This document shows, piece after piece, positions 41,740 through 50,851 of a stretch of 64,000 bases of DNA. Position 1 is the stretch's first letter; every line of letters starts with the position of its first letter. Made by a program: the position numbers and the translations under genes. The DNA lies in contig NZ_ALWO02000032.1 of assembly GCF_000295935.2 (NCBI RefSeq), positions 144,952-208,951 of the forward strand, in the 5' to 3' direction. A model generated the notes under the pieces. That model did not search any database. It was not told the DNA's origin and worked only from the letters and a program-made list of their open reading frames with translations. This DNA is from Indibacter alkaliphilus LW1 (GTDB lineage Bacteria > Bacteroidota > Bacteroidia > Cytophagales > Cyclobacteriaceae).

Positions 41740-42284
41740 AATGTCTTGCTTAATGTAAAGTGAAAAACCCTGCTTTTGACATTCGTGTCGAAGTAATTCA
41801 AGCTGATCAATCCCATATCATAGCCCAACTGAGCACCAAGACCATCGTACAGCTCGTAAAAAACACCTAACACAGCACCAAGATCATAACCTCGTATTGT
41901 GCTGGTAGCTCTGCTTACGCCATCTGGATTTTCATACCGCCTGGCTGCCAAAACAGAAGCTTGTGGACCTGCAAAAACATTAAGTTTTTCGGAAAGACCA
42001 TATCTGACAACCACAGGAATATCAATATAGCTCAATCTATCGCTGATTCCGTCTGAACTCTCCTGAATCCCTTTTTGGGAAAAATACAACCCAGGCTCTA
42101 TTTTAATATTTTCCATTAAGTCTAAGCCATAAAAAACTCCGGCACGGAAAGCGACTCTGGAATCAAAACTGTATCCATTGAAGTTGGAAACATTCAAGCC
42201 AGTTCTAAGCCCCACCTGGGCATTTGCTTGTTGGGCAGCGATCATGCTCAAAAACATAAAAGAAACTAAGAATAATTTTTTCAT
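41736..42284 (-). CDS. outer-membrane beta-barrel protein (PorT-like family)
   Basis: A 182-residue exported protein: signal MKKLFLVSFMFLSMIAAQQANA, then alternating hydrophobic strands and a terminal aromatic (HFTLSKTF), characteristic of small 8-strand barrels such as PorT/OmpW-like proteins in Bacteroidota. Repeating strand patterns include GLRTGLNVSNFNG, IEPGLYFSQKGIQ, YIDIPVVVRYGLSEKLNVFAGP and LGAQLGYDMGLISLNYF. It is closely related in plan to the barrel at 45513-46109. Role unknown. Confidence 0.85.
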   Translation of the reverse strand: MKKLFLVSFMFLSMIAAQQANAQVGLRTGLNVSNFNGYSFDSRVAFRAGVFYGLDLMENIKIEPGLYFSQKGIQESSDGISDRLSYIDIPVVVRYGLSEKLNVFAGPQASVLAARRYENPDGVSRATSTIRGYDLGAVLGVFYELYDGLGAQLGYDMGLISLNYFDTNVKSRVFHFTLSKTF

Positions 42285-42370
42285 CTTGTTTTAATAATTT
42301 TCTATAATTTGGGATAAGTTGTTCAAGCTGTTTGGTCTAAATCAAAACTTCAACCAATTTTCAAAAACAG

Positions 42371-42934
42371 ATGAGTAAATTAACAGAAACCCTTAATAAG
42401 TTTTTGGATTTGGAGCAAAAATCTTTGCAGGCTTTTTTAAATAAGGGGAATATCAGAGAGGTCTCCAAGTCAGAAAAGTTGATCAGTAAAGGGGAAATTT
42501 GTGCAAATCTGTTTTTCATCCTTAAAGGAGCCGTTCGGAGTTACTATTTCAAAGATGACAAAGACATCACAATAAGCTTCAGCATGGAAGGAGAGTTTAT
42601 CACCTCCATGTCAAGTTTTATCTCTCAATCCCCTTCCTACGAAAATATCGAAGCTCTTGAAGATTGTAAACTTTGGCACATCAGCCATCAAGACCTGATG
42701 GGTCTTTTCGATACCCACAGGGATTTGGAGAGGGTGTATCGCTTGATTTTAGAGGCATACTATATCAGAGTGGAAGAACAATTGATATTTTCAAAATTCA
42801 AAAATGCCAGAGAGCGCTATGAAGAACTTTTGCAACAAAAGCCCGAAATCATCCAAAAAGCAAGTGTAGGCCAAATCGCATCTTTTCTTGACATGAGCAT
42901 CGAGACCTTGAGTAGAATACGGGCCAACCTTTGA
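42371..42934 (+). CDS. Crp/Fnr family regulator with cyclic-nucleotide-binding domain
   Basis: A 187-residue protein: cNMP-binding beta-roll (residues about 20-110, with LISKGEICANLFFILKGAVRSYYF and EGEFITSMSSFISQSPSYENIEALEDC) and a short C-terminal helix-turn-helix (QIASFLDMSIETLSRIRANL). The C-terminal part is shorter than in E. coli Crp, as in many Bacteroidota members. It is divergent from the barrel gene 41736-42284, a possible target. Confidence 0.88.
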   Translation: MSKLTETLNKFLDLEQKSLQAFLNKGNIREVSKSEKLISKGEICANLFFILKGAVRSYYFKDDKDITISFSMEGEFITSMSSFISQSPSYENIEALEDCKLWHISHQDLMGLFDTHRDLERVYRLILEAYYIRVEEQLIFSKFKNARERYEELLQQKPEIIQKASVGQIASFLDMSIETLSRIRANL

Positions 42935-43007
42935 TTTTTTTTGATTTTTGTCAAATGCTTGTAAGCAGGTTTTTCGGTAAATTTGATTATCCAATAAACC
43001 CTCTGCT

Positions 43008-44309
43008 ATGAAAAAGAAAATCCATCTTCTGCCATTGCTCTTCATATTTTGGACAGGAATGTTCCTCAGTTCCTGTAATGACAGCAATACCGAAATGACT
43101 TTTGACTCCAGTAAACTTACCAGGCTGAGTCAAGATGATGTGGACAAAGTTGTAGAAGCTTTTATGTTGGCTCAAGATGGCGATGTAATTGAGATCCCGG
43201 CCGGTTTTTACAAGCTGAAAACCCAACTGATTCTGGACAATAAAAACAATGTCACCATCAAAGGAGCAGGAATGGCCGAAACTATACTTTCGTTCCGAGA
43301 GCTCAGATCAGGTGGAGAGGGGGTAAAATTGGTAGGCAACAACATCAAAATTGAAGACCTGAGTATAGAAGATGCTCCCGGAGACGGAATCAAAAGCCAA
43401 CACAGTGATGGCATTACCTTCAGAAGGATCAACGTAACCTGGACCAATGGTGACAAATCCAAAAATGGTACTTACGCCATTTATCCTGTGCAGTGTAAAA
43501 ACGTGATGATAGACGAATGTATTGCTTCCCATTCCAAAGATGCCGGAATATATGTGGGTCAGTCTGAAAATATTATTGTCAAAAACTCACTTGCTTTTGG
43601 AAATGTAGCAGGCATTGAGATTGAAAACTCGGATAATGCCGAGGTGTTTGGAAATACAGCCAGAGACAATTCGGGTGGAATTCTAGTATTCAACCTTCCT
43701 GGACTTCCGAAAGCAGAAGGGCGTGGCACTAAAATTTATGATAATGACATCATTTCAAATAACCATGTCAATTTTGCAACTCCTTTAAGTAATGAACCCA
43801 ATGGAAATACAGTTACCATGATTCCTCCTGGTTCGGGGGTGATTTTGCTCGCGGCCAAAGACGTGGAAGTTTATAACAACCGAATACACAAAAACAAGAC
43901 TGTAGGCATAGCCATAGCCAATTATCAAATCACCGGATTTCCGGCTGAAGCCCCCAATTGGTCACCCTATACGTCCAATATTTACATCCACGACAACGAT
44001 TACCAAAGGACTATGAAAATCCCAGATCTTAGTAAGGAATTCGGGCAGTTGATTTCAGTATATAATGCCCATGGTAAGGGAAAAACACAGGACATTGTAT
44101 TTGATGGCTTTTGGGATAAATCACTGAGTAATGACATCAACTCCAACCCAATGAATATTTGCATTCAGGAATCCGACATGGATAAGCTGCACTTTACCTT
44201 GTTTGACCTTTGGGATGGGGAAGACAACATCAAGTCAACCAAAAATTACAGTCCTTTTGACTGTCAAACAGAAATCAAAACTGATGTAAGCGCAATTGCC
44301 GAACTTTGA
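43008..44309 (+). CDS. parallel beta-helix lipoprotein (SO_2929-like)
   Basis: A 433-residue lipoprotein (signal with lipobox LSSC at about residues 20-23). Residues about 45-330 form a right-handed parallel beta-helix with NosD-like turns (NNVTIKGAGMAETILSF, ENIIVKNSLAFGNVAG, VEVYNNRIHKNKTVGIAIANY). The C-terminal region is specific. I recognise it as the partner of the SO_2930-type diheme cytochrome encoded 4 bp later. The biochemical role of this pair is unknown; an outer-membrane electron-transfer or carbohydrate-linked function is possible. Confidence 0.85.
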   Translation: MKKKIHLLPLLFIFWTGMFLSSCNDSNTEMTFDSSKLTRLSQDDVDKVVEAFMLAQDGDVIEIPAGFYKLKTQLILDNKNNVTIKGAGMAETILSFRELRSGGEGVKLVGNNIKIEDLSIEDAPGDGIKSQHSDGITFRRINVTWTNGDKSKNGTYAIYPVQCKNVMIDECIASHSKDAGIYVGQSENIIVKNSLAFGNVAGIEIENSDNAEVFGNTARDNSGGILVFNLPGLPKAEGRGTKIYDNDIISNNHVNFATPLSNEPNGNTVTMIPPGSGVILLAAKDVEVYNNRIHKNKTVGIAIANYQITGFPAEAPNWSPYTSNIYIHDNDYQRTMKIPDLSKEFGQLISVYNAHGKGKTQDIVFDGFWDKSLSNDINSNPMNICIQESDMDKLHFTLFDLWDGEDNIKSTKNYSPFDCQTEIKTDVSAIAEL

Positions 44310-44313
44310 AATC

Positions 44314-45453
44314 ATGACCAAGAGTTATCCCAATAGCCTCTTCGCATTCATCCTCTTTCTTGCATGGGCATGTGGCCCCCAGGTTAAGAAAGAAGAAATT
44401 CTTATTCCTGATATAAATTACGGTGACTGGGAACCCCCAGAGATCCAAACAGCAACTTTAGATTTCAAGGATTTTCCTTTTGACAAGCTTTCCGACTACG
44501 GTTTTTTTAAAGGAAAAATAAGAGAGATGAATCCAAGCGATGGAGTAATTCTATATCAACCTGCTTCTTCCCTTTTTACTGATTATGCGCACAAATCAAG
44601 GTTTATTTGGATGCCTAAAGGAAGCCATGCTAAAATCAATGATGACATAGAAGGTACCATGGATTTCCCTGACCATACTGTATTGATTAAGAGTTTTTAT
44701 TACCCAGCCGACTTTCGAAAGCCTGATGAAAATATCAGAATGGTTGAAACCCGACTAATGGTCAAAAGAAACGGTAGCTGGGAGGCCTTTCCTTACATCT
44801 GGAATGACGATCAGACAGATGCCAATTACAAGGTGGTTGGTGCAGAACTACCGATCAAATGGACAGATGTAAAAGGAGAAGATCAGGTCATTAATTATAT
44901 CGTCCCAAACAAAAATCAATGTAAAAGCTGCCACAACGTAAATGAGGAAATGGTTCCAATCGGTGTAAAAGCCAAGCACCTTAACCATGAGATTTATTAT
45001 GGAGCCCAACATCAAAATCAATTGGTCAAATGGACAGACGCAGGGCTTCTCAAAGCTGGCGAAGATCTGGATAAATTACCGGCTATGATTGATTACAATG
45101 ATAAAACCCAATCTCTGGAATTACGCGCCATGGCATACTTGGACATCAATTGTGCACACTGCCACCGCGCTGAGGGTCCGGCAAGTACATCAGGACTTTT
45201 TTTGAACTATGAAGAAAGAGAACCTATGAAGCTTGGTATTTTCAAAACACCCGTCGCTGCGGGTTTTGGGGCCGGGTCTTTTAAGTTTGGGATTTATCCC
45301 GGTAAAGCTGATGAATCCATCATAACATTCCGTATGGGTACCAATCAAGTAGGCGCTGCCATGCCCGAGTTGGGAAGAGTGACTGTACATGAAGAAGGGC
45401 TTCAATTGATCAAAGACTGGATCAATGCGATGAATGATCAGTCCTATAAATAG
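44314..45453 (+). CDS. SO_2930-family diheme c-type cytochrome lipoprotein
   Basis: A 379-residue lipoprotein (lipobox LAWAC). Two c-heme sites are present: CKSCH (in NKNQCKSCHNVNEEMVPIG, near residue 206) and CAHCH (in DINCAHCHRAEGPAS, near 275), each with CxxCH. Start ATG 44314 is chosen because it gives a compact signal peptide 4 bp after the beta-helix gene; an ATG at 44296 would overlap that gene and add a polar lead. It presumably passes electrons in the periplasm or at the outer membrane with the beta-helix protein. Confidence 0.88.
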   Translation: MTKSYPNSLFAFILFLAWACGPQVKKEEILIPDINYGDWEPPEIQTATLDFKDFPFDKLSDYGFFKGKIREMNPSDGVILYQPASSLFTDYAHKSRFIWMPKGSHAKINDDIEGTMDFPDHTVLIKSFYYPADFRKPDENIRMVETRLMVKRNGSWEAFPYIWNDDQTDANYKVVGAELPIKWTDVKGEDQVINYIVPNKNQCKSCHNVNEEMVPIGVKAKHLNHEIYYGAQHQNQLVKWTDAGLLKAGEDLDKLPAMIDYNDKTQSLELRAMAYLDINCAHCHRAEGPASTSGLFLNYEEREPMKLGIFKTPVAAGFGAGSFKFGIYPGKADESIITFRMGTNQVGAAMPELGRVTVHEEGLQLIKDWINAMNDQSYK

Positions 45454-45459
45454 CGAAAA

Positions 45460-45480
45460 GCCCAGCTGGAATAGCTGGGC
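45460..45480. terminator. hairpin terminator after the diheme cytochrome gene
   Basis: GCCCAGCT (45460-45467), ggaat, AGCTGGGC (45473-45480): perfect 8-bp stem between two converging genes. T-tract is weak on the plus strand (caagagaaaa follows); an upstream A-rich run suits the minus strand. Confidence 0.6.
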
Positions 45481-45512
45481 CAAGAGAAAAGGTATTTGAT
45501 CTAATTGAGATA

Positions 45513-46109
45513 TTAGAAAGTCAAACCTACTGAAAGGTTGAATCCTCTATTATACACATCAGAATTGCTGTTTTTAAAAACAGGAGCCATTCCGTAGCTG
45601 TATGATCCCTGTACATTTAAACCTTTTGGAAGGTTATAACCCAACCCTACTACAAGTCCATAGTCGGTTTCTCTTACGTTATTTGAATCAAAACTCACCG
45701 TAGAACCAAAAAGATCACCTTCAAATGTGGAAGCCGCCAAAAAGGAAATCTGAGGTCCAGCAAAGATGTTGAAACCTTCGGTCAGATAGGCTCTTGCAAG
45801 GACCGGGACGTCAACATAGTCCAAATTTGCTCTTGAATTGAGAAAGTCATCATTTCTGGTTCCTTTCATTGCATAATAAACACCAGGCTCAATAGCAAAA
45901 GATTCTGCCACAAAGAAGGTAGAGTAAAGACCCAAATGAAATCCGGTTCTATTGGTATAATTGTCTTCAGAAATATCTCCGCCTCCAAAGGTGTAAAAAT
46001 TACCTCCACCTCTGATACCTAGACCGCCTCTACCTTCATTACTGGATTGTGCATTTGCATTCACAGCAAAAAGCGCTATGACAGCAAAAATCATTGTTAA
46101 CTTTTTCAT
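45513..46109 (-). CDS. outer-membrane beta-barrel protein (PorT-like family)
   Basis: A 198-residue exported protein (signal MKKLTMIFAVIALFAVNANA), a paralogue of the barrel at 41736-42284: GLGIRGGGNFYTFGGG, FAIEPGVYYAMKGTRND, YVDVPVLARAYLTEGFNIFAGPQISF, GYNLPKGLNVQGSYSYGMAPVF and a terminal aromatic (LSVGLTF). Start ATG 46109 is the one giving the signal peptide; the frame to 46133 has no support. The outer-membrane role is not known. Confidence 0.85.
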   Translation of the reverse strand: MKKLTMIFAVIALFAVNANAQSSNEGRGGLGIRGGGNFYTFGGGDISEDNYTNRTGFHLGLYSTFFVAESFAIEPGVYYAMKGTRNDDFLNSRANLDYVDVPVLARAYLTEGFNIFAGPQISFLAASTFEGDLFGSTVSFDSNNVRETDYGLVVGLGYNLPKGLNVQGSYSYGMAPVFKNSNSDVYNRGFNLSVGLTF

Positions 46110-46204
46110 ATTTCTAATAGTTGGTTTTGGCACAAAAGGGCTAAATTCGTGCCAGTTGGACTTTTTTTATAAAGCCAAAAACCCAACTACCTGATTATCA
46201 AAAG

Positions 46205-47278
46205 CTATTCGCTGACTACTTTATCCACATAACTGGAATTCAGAATACTCAAAGCTCCCATGTATTTTAAACCGAACTTTACCACATCCCCAACTTGATA
46301 CTTTTTTGGATTTTCTCCCAAATTGAGAATCAACATATCCGAACTGGCTCCCAAAATTTCAAATTCCCCATCTTCAGGAATCAAGTACTTCGGGTCAACA
46401 TCCAGTAAACCAATATCTAAGATAGCTCTAAAAGAAGATCTTCCATATAGGTCCTCATCTATTTCTATAACCTCTCCCTGTGGGTTGGCTGCCAAAGTAC
46501 CACTAGGCAAAAGTGGCTTTTCCTGCATCTCGATAATTTCCGCAAAAAGTGTAAAAACATCCCCATCCATACCATCTATTACTTTTTCTTCAAAAAGATC
46601 TACTCCGAAAAACAGGGTTTCTCCTACTCTGAAATGGTTGACCCCTTTTGGAAGCTGCTTGTGAAGCATCAATGGAATGGTCACTGAAGTCCCCGCAGAT
46701 ACCCAAGGTATTTTTTTATTAAACTTCAACTCGATGATTTGTTTGTAAAGAGAAAGCTGGATCAGTTTATCGGTAGAAGGCATGACACCATTCAAACAGT
46801 TTAGATTGGTTCCCAGACCAATGATTTCAATACCCGGCAATTCAAAAATCTGGGAATAAAATTCAATCAAATGGTCTCCCATTACCCCCTCTCTGAGGTC
46901 ACCGGTTTCCACCATAATGATGATTTTATGCATTTTTCCCTGCTTAACAGCTTCCTCAGAAATCCACCGTATGGTGGTCAGCTCACTGTTTAGACTGACG
47001 TCAGCGTACTTTACCATCTTGGCCACATTCCTTTTGGACACAGGCTTGATATACACAGTCTGGATGTCAGGATTGATTTCTTTGATCTTCGCCAAATTAC
47101 TGATTCTGGAATCATGAATTTCTCTGACCCCCAAATCGATGAGTTCGCCCAGTAGCATTCTGTTGCCACAAAGGATTTTAGAAACTACTCCCCATGAGAT
47201 ATCACTATCATCAAACATGGATTTGAGGAATTGAAAATTCTTGTTGAGTTTGGTTTTATTTAAGGTAAGATATGCCAT
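46205..47278 (-). CDS. PLP-dependent alanine/ornithine racemase-family enzyme
   Basis: A 357-residue fold-III PLP enzyme. The Schiff-base lysine lies in WGVVSKILCGNRML (near residue 35), substrate-binding segments include VETGDLREGVMGDH, GTNLNCLNGVMPS, SAGTSVTIPLML and the phosphate-binding HFRVGETLFFG. It resembles ornithine racemase and related amino-acid racemases rather than canonical Alr, which has a C-terminal domain of different form. With the sodium symporter and acetyltransferase upstream it probably handles an imported amino acid. Confidence 0.85.
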   Translation of the reverse strand: MAYLTLNKTKLNKNFQFLKSMFDDSDISWGVVSKILCGNRMLLGELIDLGVREIHDSRISNLAKIKEINPDIQTVYIKPVSKRNVAKMVKYADVSLNSELTTIRWISEEAVKQGKMHKIIIMVETGDLREGVMGDHLIEFYSQIFELPGIEIIGLGTNLNCLNGVMPSTDKLIQLSLYKQIIELKFNKKIPWVSAGTSVTIPLMLHKQLPKGVNHFRVGETLFFGVDLFEEKVIDGMDGDVFTLFAEIIEMQEKPLLPSGTLAANPQGEVIEIDEDLYGRSSFRAILDIGLLDVDPKYLIPEDGEFEILGASSDMLILNLGENPKKYQVGDVVKFGLKYMGALSILNSSYVDKVVSE

Positions 47279-47279
47279 C

Positions 47280-47720
47280 TTATTTTTTAAGTCTCATTTC
47301 TAAATACTTGTTCGTAAAGCCTAATTTTTCATAAAGTATTTTCGCTGGATTATCAGGCTCCACATGCAATGCAATATCGCCGTTGGCTAGCTCAATGGCT
47401 GTCTGCATTAGTTTTTTCCCTACGCCTTTTCCTCTTTGGGAGGAAGCTACAGCTATATACACCAGAATATTTTCAGGAATATATCCAGACATTCCGGTTT
47501 TATTCATGATAACGGCACCTACGATTTTACCATCTTCCCTAGCCATCACTGAAAAACCTCCCTTATCCACTGCTTGATCCAGCGCATAGTCCAAGCATTT
47601 CATAATATCGGAATGTGGATCACCATATTCATCCAGATGTTCGAATAAAAAATCTGCAATTTCTTTTTTCTGTAAATATGTTGCTTGATCAATTGCTGAA
47701 AGTGTCTCTATTTTAAGCAT
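47280..47720 (-). CDS. GNAT-family N-acetyltransferase
   Basis: A 146-residue acetyltransferase with the acetyl-CoA pyrophosphate loop SSQRGKGVGKKLM and a C-terminal NPAKILYEKLGF segment typical of GNAT proteins. The chosen start at 47720 overlaps the symporter stop by 8 bp; a frame extension to 47768 is a shadow of the symporter. It is 1 bp upstream of the racemase gene, so it is in the same operon and may acetylate the transported amino acid or amine. Confidence 0.88.
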   Translation of the reverse strand: MLKIETLSAIDQATYLQKKEIADFLFEHLDEYGDPHSDIMKCLDYALDQAVDKGGFSVMAREDGKIVGAVIMNKTGMSGYIPENILVYIAVASSQRGKGVGKKLMQTAIELANGDIALHVEPDNPAKILYEKLGFTNKYLEMRLKK

Positions 47721-49155
47721 AAACTTTATTTTTATTTTGTTTTTTCTTATCAGATATATAATAAACAAGCAAATACATTGCTAAAGAGGTAAAAACACCA
47801 AAAAAATTCGGATCAAGCCCAAATGGCAGATTTATCTCTAAGGCTCCCAATGTCGCGGTGACAGTCCCGCCTGAAATCATGGCAGCAACCGCAGCCCAAG
47901 GGTCTCTTTTATCAGTAAACAAGCCAAAAAGGATGGGAACCAACAAGCCTGAAACCATAAAAGCATAGCTGTAAAGCATGAGCTCCAATACATTGGTCAT
48001 TTGCATACTGACTACTAAGGCTAAGGTACCCAAAATCAAAGTAAAAAGCTGGCTAAATCTGATTTGATATTTTTCAGGCTTTGCATTGAGCCATTTCCCA
48101 AAAATGTCGGTCGATAAATTCCCAGAAGCAGCCATCAGACAGGAATCCGCAGTAGACAAAACTGCAGAAAAATAGGCTGCCATCATCAAGCCCAATATTC
48201 CGGGCGGTAAAATCGTCCTTAGCAAAATTGGCAGACCCATTTCCGGGTCCAGATTGTCAAGATCTATTATCAAAAGCCCCTGCTCAAAGGCTACCTTGGA
48301 AAGCAAACCCAGACCTACTCCCATAAAGGCCATAATAGGCCATTCAAATATCCCTGCGATAAACCAGGCCTTCTTGGCAGATTTCTCATCCCGACTGGCA
48401 AAAATCCTTTGATACAAAGTCATACCTATGAACCATATCGGAAGTATAGTAATCCCCCAATTGGCAAAGTCCTGCCAACGCAGGTTGGTCAAAGAAAAAT
48501 ATTCATCAGGTAAAGTAGCTCTGATGCTTTCCCAACCGCCTACATGATAGTAAGCCACTGGAAGTCCTATAAATATAAAACCCAACATAAGAATAATCCA
48601 CTGAACCGTATCTGTATAAATCACTGCTTTAAGCCCACCTAATACAGTGTAAACCACTGCAATCACACCCATGATGACCAAAGCTTGGGTAAGACTTAGC
48701 TCCAAAAATGTTCCGGAAGCTAACTTAGCCCCTGCCAATAACTGGGAGGACGTAAACCCTAAATAGCCCACCATCGAGATGATGGCAGCAACAATACCTA
48801 CCTTCTTGTCAAAGAGGTGTTTAAAGATTTGAGGAAATGTATAAAAACTCGCGAAGGCTTTGTCTGATTTCACTCTTGGAATCAAAAACACTGCTGCCAG
48901 CCAAGCTCCCAATAATCCTGTAAAAAGCATCCAGCTACCGGAAAGCCCCATCACAAAGCCGAGCCCACCCAGGCCGACTGAAAATCCGCCTCCTACGTCT
49001 GTAGCGACTACAGAAAGGCCTATGTGCCAACTCCCGATACTTCTCCCTCCTACATAATAATCATCCTGGCTTTTGTTTTGGTTCATAAAATAGTACCCAA
49101 CACCAAGCATGGCCACCATATAGCCCACAAAAATCCCCAGATCAATAAGATGCAT
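47713..49155 (-). CDS. sodium:solute symporter (SSS family)
   Basis: A 480-residue transporter with about 13 membrane helices. SSS hallmarks: YYVGGRSIGSWHIGLSVVATDVGGG near residues 30-55, YTVLGGLKAVIYTDTVQW near 165-182, and the MAAYFSAVLSTADSCLMAASGNLSTDIF block near 320-350 with sodium-site serines. Substrate is not determinable; the adjacent GNAT and amino-acid racemase suggest an amino acid or amine. It leads the three-gene minus-strand operon. Confidence 0.93.
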   Translation of the reverse strand: MHLIDLGIFVGYMVAMLGVGYYFMNQNKSQDDYYVGGRSIGSWHIGLSVVATDVGGGFSVGLGGLGFVMGLSGSWMLFTGLLGAWLAAVFLIPRVKSDKAFASFYTFPQIFKHLFDKKVGIVAAIISMVGYLGFTSSQLLAGAKLASGTFLELSLTQALVIMGVIAVVYTVLGGLKAVIYTDTVQWIILMLGFIFIGLPVAYYHVGGWESIRATLPDEYFSLTNLRWQDFANWGITILPIWFIGMTLYQRIFASRDEKSAKKAWFIAGIFEWPIMAFMGVGLGLLSKVAFEQGLLIIDLDNLDPEMGLPILLRTILPPGILGLMMAAYFSAVLSTADSCLMAASGNLSTDIFGKWLNAKPEKYQIRFSQLFTLILGTLALVVSMQMTNVLELMLYSYAFMVSGLLVPILFGLFTDKRDPWAAVAAMISGGTVTATLGALEINLPFGLDPNFFGVFTSLAMYLLVYYISDKKKQNKNKVYA

Positions 49156-49283
49156 TCCTCAGTAAATATCTAATCAAATAAAATTTCTAAATTATAGTAA
49201 TTTTCAAAGATACAAATATTTAAATTGGTCTAAAAACGAGAAAGGATCTAATTTATCCGATGTTTAAAAAGTAAAAATAAACT

Positions 49284-50342
49284 TTAAAATTGGAATGCAT
49301 AAATTTCTGATTCTATTCTATCCAAGCCATACAGTATCTTGTTGTTCCAATCAACCGTAATAGAGGCTACAGCATGGTCCAGTTCATAAAATCTTATAGG
49401 GTCGCCATTCCAATTTAAAACTACTACATGATTATAGTGAATGGAAGCTTCCTTATCTCCAGGCTTGTTTGTTCTTCCATTAGCAAATAACAAAAATATT
49501 TCTTCTTCATTGACTGCCAATGACTTGTAAGCATGTTGGGTTTTTTCATAAACACGCTTCATATATGGAGTCCCTCCTCTTTCTCCAATATCAAAACTTG
49601 GTAAAAATTGCAATGGTCCATGGATGCGCTTTATGAGATTTCCATCCCTTGAAAATAATTCCACTAAGTCTAAATACTCATATGCCAAAATAAATTTTTC
49701 TCTAGAAGGGTGTACCATTGACTTTGCCCAAAATACATCCACTTCTACCGTGGGGGGAATTTCCAAACCAAAATTTGGATAGCTTCCATGAGCTCTCATT
49801 TCATCTCCATCCTTTGAGTAAACATAAAATCTAGAATGTGGAAAAACACCTTGAGTAGTGGTATAAAAAATACTGTCATTTACATAAACTGCAGAAAGTA
49901 TTGGATTCATAAAAAAAGCACTTTCCAATTCTTCAACAAAAACTGAGTCCATAATCGAAGAAAAGTTGAAACGCTTCATAGAAGTAGCCATAATATCATG
50001 AACCCATACCGATCCATCCTTTAAAAAATCCATCTTAGCAACTGAATATGTCTCAGAGGGACCAGCACCATTTTTAAAAATATGAGCTAGCTTTGAATAA
50101 TTATCATGCGTGTCAAAAACAGTTACATTAAAATTTTGACCAATAGATGACACAAAAAGAAGTGAATCATCAAAAAAAATATCAACAGGGGAATAAATTG
50201 TACCTAAATCAAGTTTCTTTCCTACTAATGACTTTTGTATTGAAAAGGAATCATAAGAAAATTTAAAATCAACAGATTGCAACTCTAATTTAGAATCACA
50301 ATACATCAAAAATATAACCAATATAAAAAAACTCCTTCCCAT
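49284..50342 (-). CDS. six-bladed beta-propeller lipoprotein
   Basis: A 352-residue protein with an N-terminal lipobox (FILVIFLMYC) and repeated beta-propeller blades (VDIFFDDSLLFVSSIG, VFDTHDNYSKLAHIFKNG, DLVELFSRDGNLIKRIHG, VVVLNWNGDPIRFYELD, ITVDWNNKILYGLDRI). This matches the TolB-like 6-bladed lipoproteins common in Bacteroidota, which are often encoded beside a tiny exported peptide. The Cys-rich peptide gene lies 82 bp upstream on the same strand. Confidence 0.8.
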   Translation of the reverse strand: MGRSFFILVIFLMYCDSKLELQSVDFKFSYDSFSIQKSLVGKKLDLGTIYSPVDIFFDDSLLFVSSIGQNFNVTVFDTHDNYSKLAHIFKNGAGPSETYSVAKMDFLKDGSVWVHDIMATSMKRFNFSSIMDSVFVEELESAFFMNPILSAVYVNDSIFYTTTQGVFPHSRFYVYSKDGDEMRAHGSYPNFGLEIPPTVEVDVFWAKSMVHPSREKFILAYEYLDLVELFSRDGNLIKRIHGPLQFLPSFDIGERGGTPYMKRVYEKTQHAYKSLAVNEEEIFLLFANGRTNKPGDKEASIHYNHVVVLNWNGDPIRFYELDHAVASITVDWNNKILYGLDRIESEIYAFQF

Positions 50343-50424
50343 ATTTTAAAATCAATTACATTCAGGATTTAAGGGGAGGGGAATTTCAGTTATTCCCCTC
50401 GGAAAGTTAAAATTCATTCCTTCA

Positions 50425-50616
50425 TTAATAATTGTCAGAAGGTCCTACACCATAACAAATTGTCCAAGAACATTGCTGCCCGTTTACATATTGTGTAATG
50501 GAACAAACACTACCCGAACCACAATCTGCGCCGCAATCTACCACTGGGCAACCCGCATAAACACCAACTCCAAATAGTAGTGTAAACAATCCGATTAGAA
50601 AATTTTTTCTTTTCAT
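50425..50616 (-). CDS. small exported cysteine-rich peptide
   Basis: A 63-residue peptide: signal MKRKNFLIGLFTLLFGVGVYA, then about 42 mature residues with six cysteines (residues 23, 28, 32, 38, 49, 54), rich in Gly, Val and Ser, ending GVGPSDNY. The even cysteine number suggests three disulfides in the periplasm or outside the cell. It precedes the beta-propeller lipoprotein, echoing the peptide-plus-propeller arrangement seen in Bacteroidota (where the peptide often has an NVEALA motif, absent here). Function is unknown. Confidence 0.7.
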   Translation of the reverse strand: MKRKNFLIGLFTLLFGVGVYAGCPVVDCGADCGSGSVCSITQYVNGQQCSWTICYGVGPSDNY

Positions 50617-50808
50617 TTTAAGATTAATTTAGATTAAAACATCGTTTTTCCTCAAAAACTTCCCGTGAAGAGAAATACCAAACTCAAAACTAAATCATGC
50701 TAGCGATTGAAAGTAAAAAAATAAAGTCAAACTTTAATCGATTAAATTTCATTCTCAACTTTTCACTGCACTGACATTAAATAAAACTGTTATTAAATTC
50801 TAATAAAA

Positions 50809-50830
50809 AAAAGCCGGACTAGCCGGCTTT
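50809..50830 (-). terminator. terminator of the sdh operon
   Basis: On the minus strand AAAGCCGG (50830-50823), ctagt, CCGGCTTT (50817-50810), then a run of at least eight T, just after the sdhB stop at 50852. A textbook intrinsic terminator. Confidence 0.9.
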
Positions 50831-50851
50831 CAATTTCAAATAAACTCAATA

